From assembly GCA_964016985.1 (NCBI GenBank), contig OZ024827.1, positions 81,233,835 through 81,297,834 on the forward strand: a DNA stretch of 64,000 nucleotides, written 5' to 3'. Origin of the DNA: Anodontia alba (Eukaryota; Mollusca; Bivalvia; Lucinida; Lucinidae). The stretch's first letter is position 1. Each line of letters begins with the position of its first letter. A program made the position numbers and the translations under genes. The notes under the pieces are model-generated. The model did no database searches and was not told where the DNA came from. It saw only the letters and a list, made by a program, of their open reading frames with translations. This document shows positions 63,755 to 64,000 of this stretch, piece by piece.

Positions 63755-64000
63755 TACAGTCGAATCTCAATAGCTCGAACACCGATGGCTCGTTCAACAT
63801 GGCTAATTCGAACTCGTTTTTGAGTCCCAACTGAAATTCTTCCGATAGATCAAGAAAACAAATATTTAAGGAAGCTTTATTTCGTTATAAAATTGTATGT
63901 TGTGTGTACTCATTAGAATCGCCTCGAAGAGTTCACTCAACATACAATTATTGTGTAGTAGATCGATAGATTTCCCAGAATTAGCGATATTTGCTTCCTG
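63755..64000. mobile_element. Tc-T MITE, cut by the window edge
   Basis: TACAGTCGAATCTCAATAGC at the left; the centre GTACTCATTAGAATCGCCTC has lost its second hairpin arm. The right end lies beyond 64000. Confidence 0.82.

Overview
The window looks like nuclear DNA of an intron-rich, repeat-dense marine invertebrate, most likely a bivalve mollusc. The evidence is AT-rich sequence, multi-kb introns, tRNA-headed SINEs, LINE and mariner/Tc1 remnants, a very high load of palindromic MITE-like elements, and an animal-type LDL-receptor-related gene. The phylum is inference from overall character, not from a marker gene.

Three host genes can be supported. (1) On the minus strand, 28045 down to 3766, six phase-compatible exons give the N-terminal 349 residues of an LDL-receptor-related protein: signal peptide, YWTD beta-propeller repeats, then one EGF domain. 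The gene runs on past the left edge. (2) On the minus strand, 52297 down to 41598, four phase-compatible exons give a complete 211-residue single-pass membrane protein that I do not recognise. It has a signal peptide, a very short ectodomain, one membrane helix, and a long cytoplasmic tail with NPGY and NPIY motifs. (3) On the plus strand, 58067-61207, one uninterrupted reading frame encodes a 1046-residue fusion of a hydantoinase/oxoprolinase-type ATPase with a DUF917 (S-methyl-thiohydantoin desulfurase-like) domain.

Layout: 0.3-2.8 kb decayed LINE; 3.8-28 kb the LRP-like gene, its introns filled with MITEs and a decayed mariner (19.6-20.9 kb); 24-25 kb 5S- and tRNA-like fragments; 29-34 kb MITE clusters, including three TTAA-bounded elements sharing terminal sites; 34-39 kb a LINE-rich stretch with a (TCTA)n satellite and a 680-codon reverse transcriptase frame; 41.6-52.3 kb the membrane-protein gene; 53.5-55.1 kb a nearly intact Tc1-type element; 55-58 kb foldback repeats; 58-61.2 kb the hydantoinase-DUF917 gene; then more MITEs to the end.

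Most of the non-genic sequence falls into recurrent palindromic families, labelled here for convenience. FB-A: ends CATYACGAAAACA, no target duplication seen. TTAA-B, -C, -D and related: TTAA-bounded, piggyBac-like. Tc-T, Tc-K, Tc-J: TA-bounded, Tc1-like. hAT-like: CCAGC ends with CGTC-rich interior. Two hairpin cores recur inside families whose ends are unrelated, which is the main unusual structural signal of the window.
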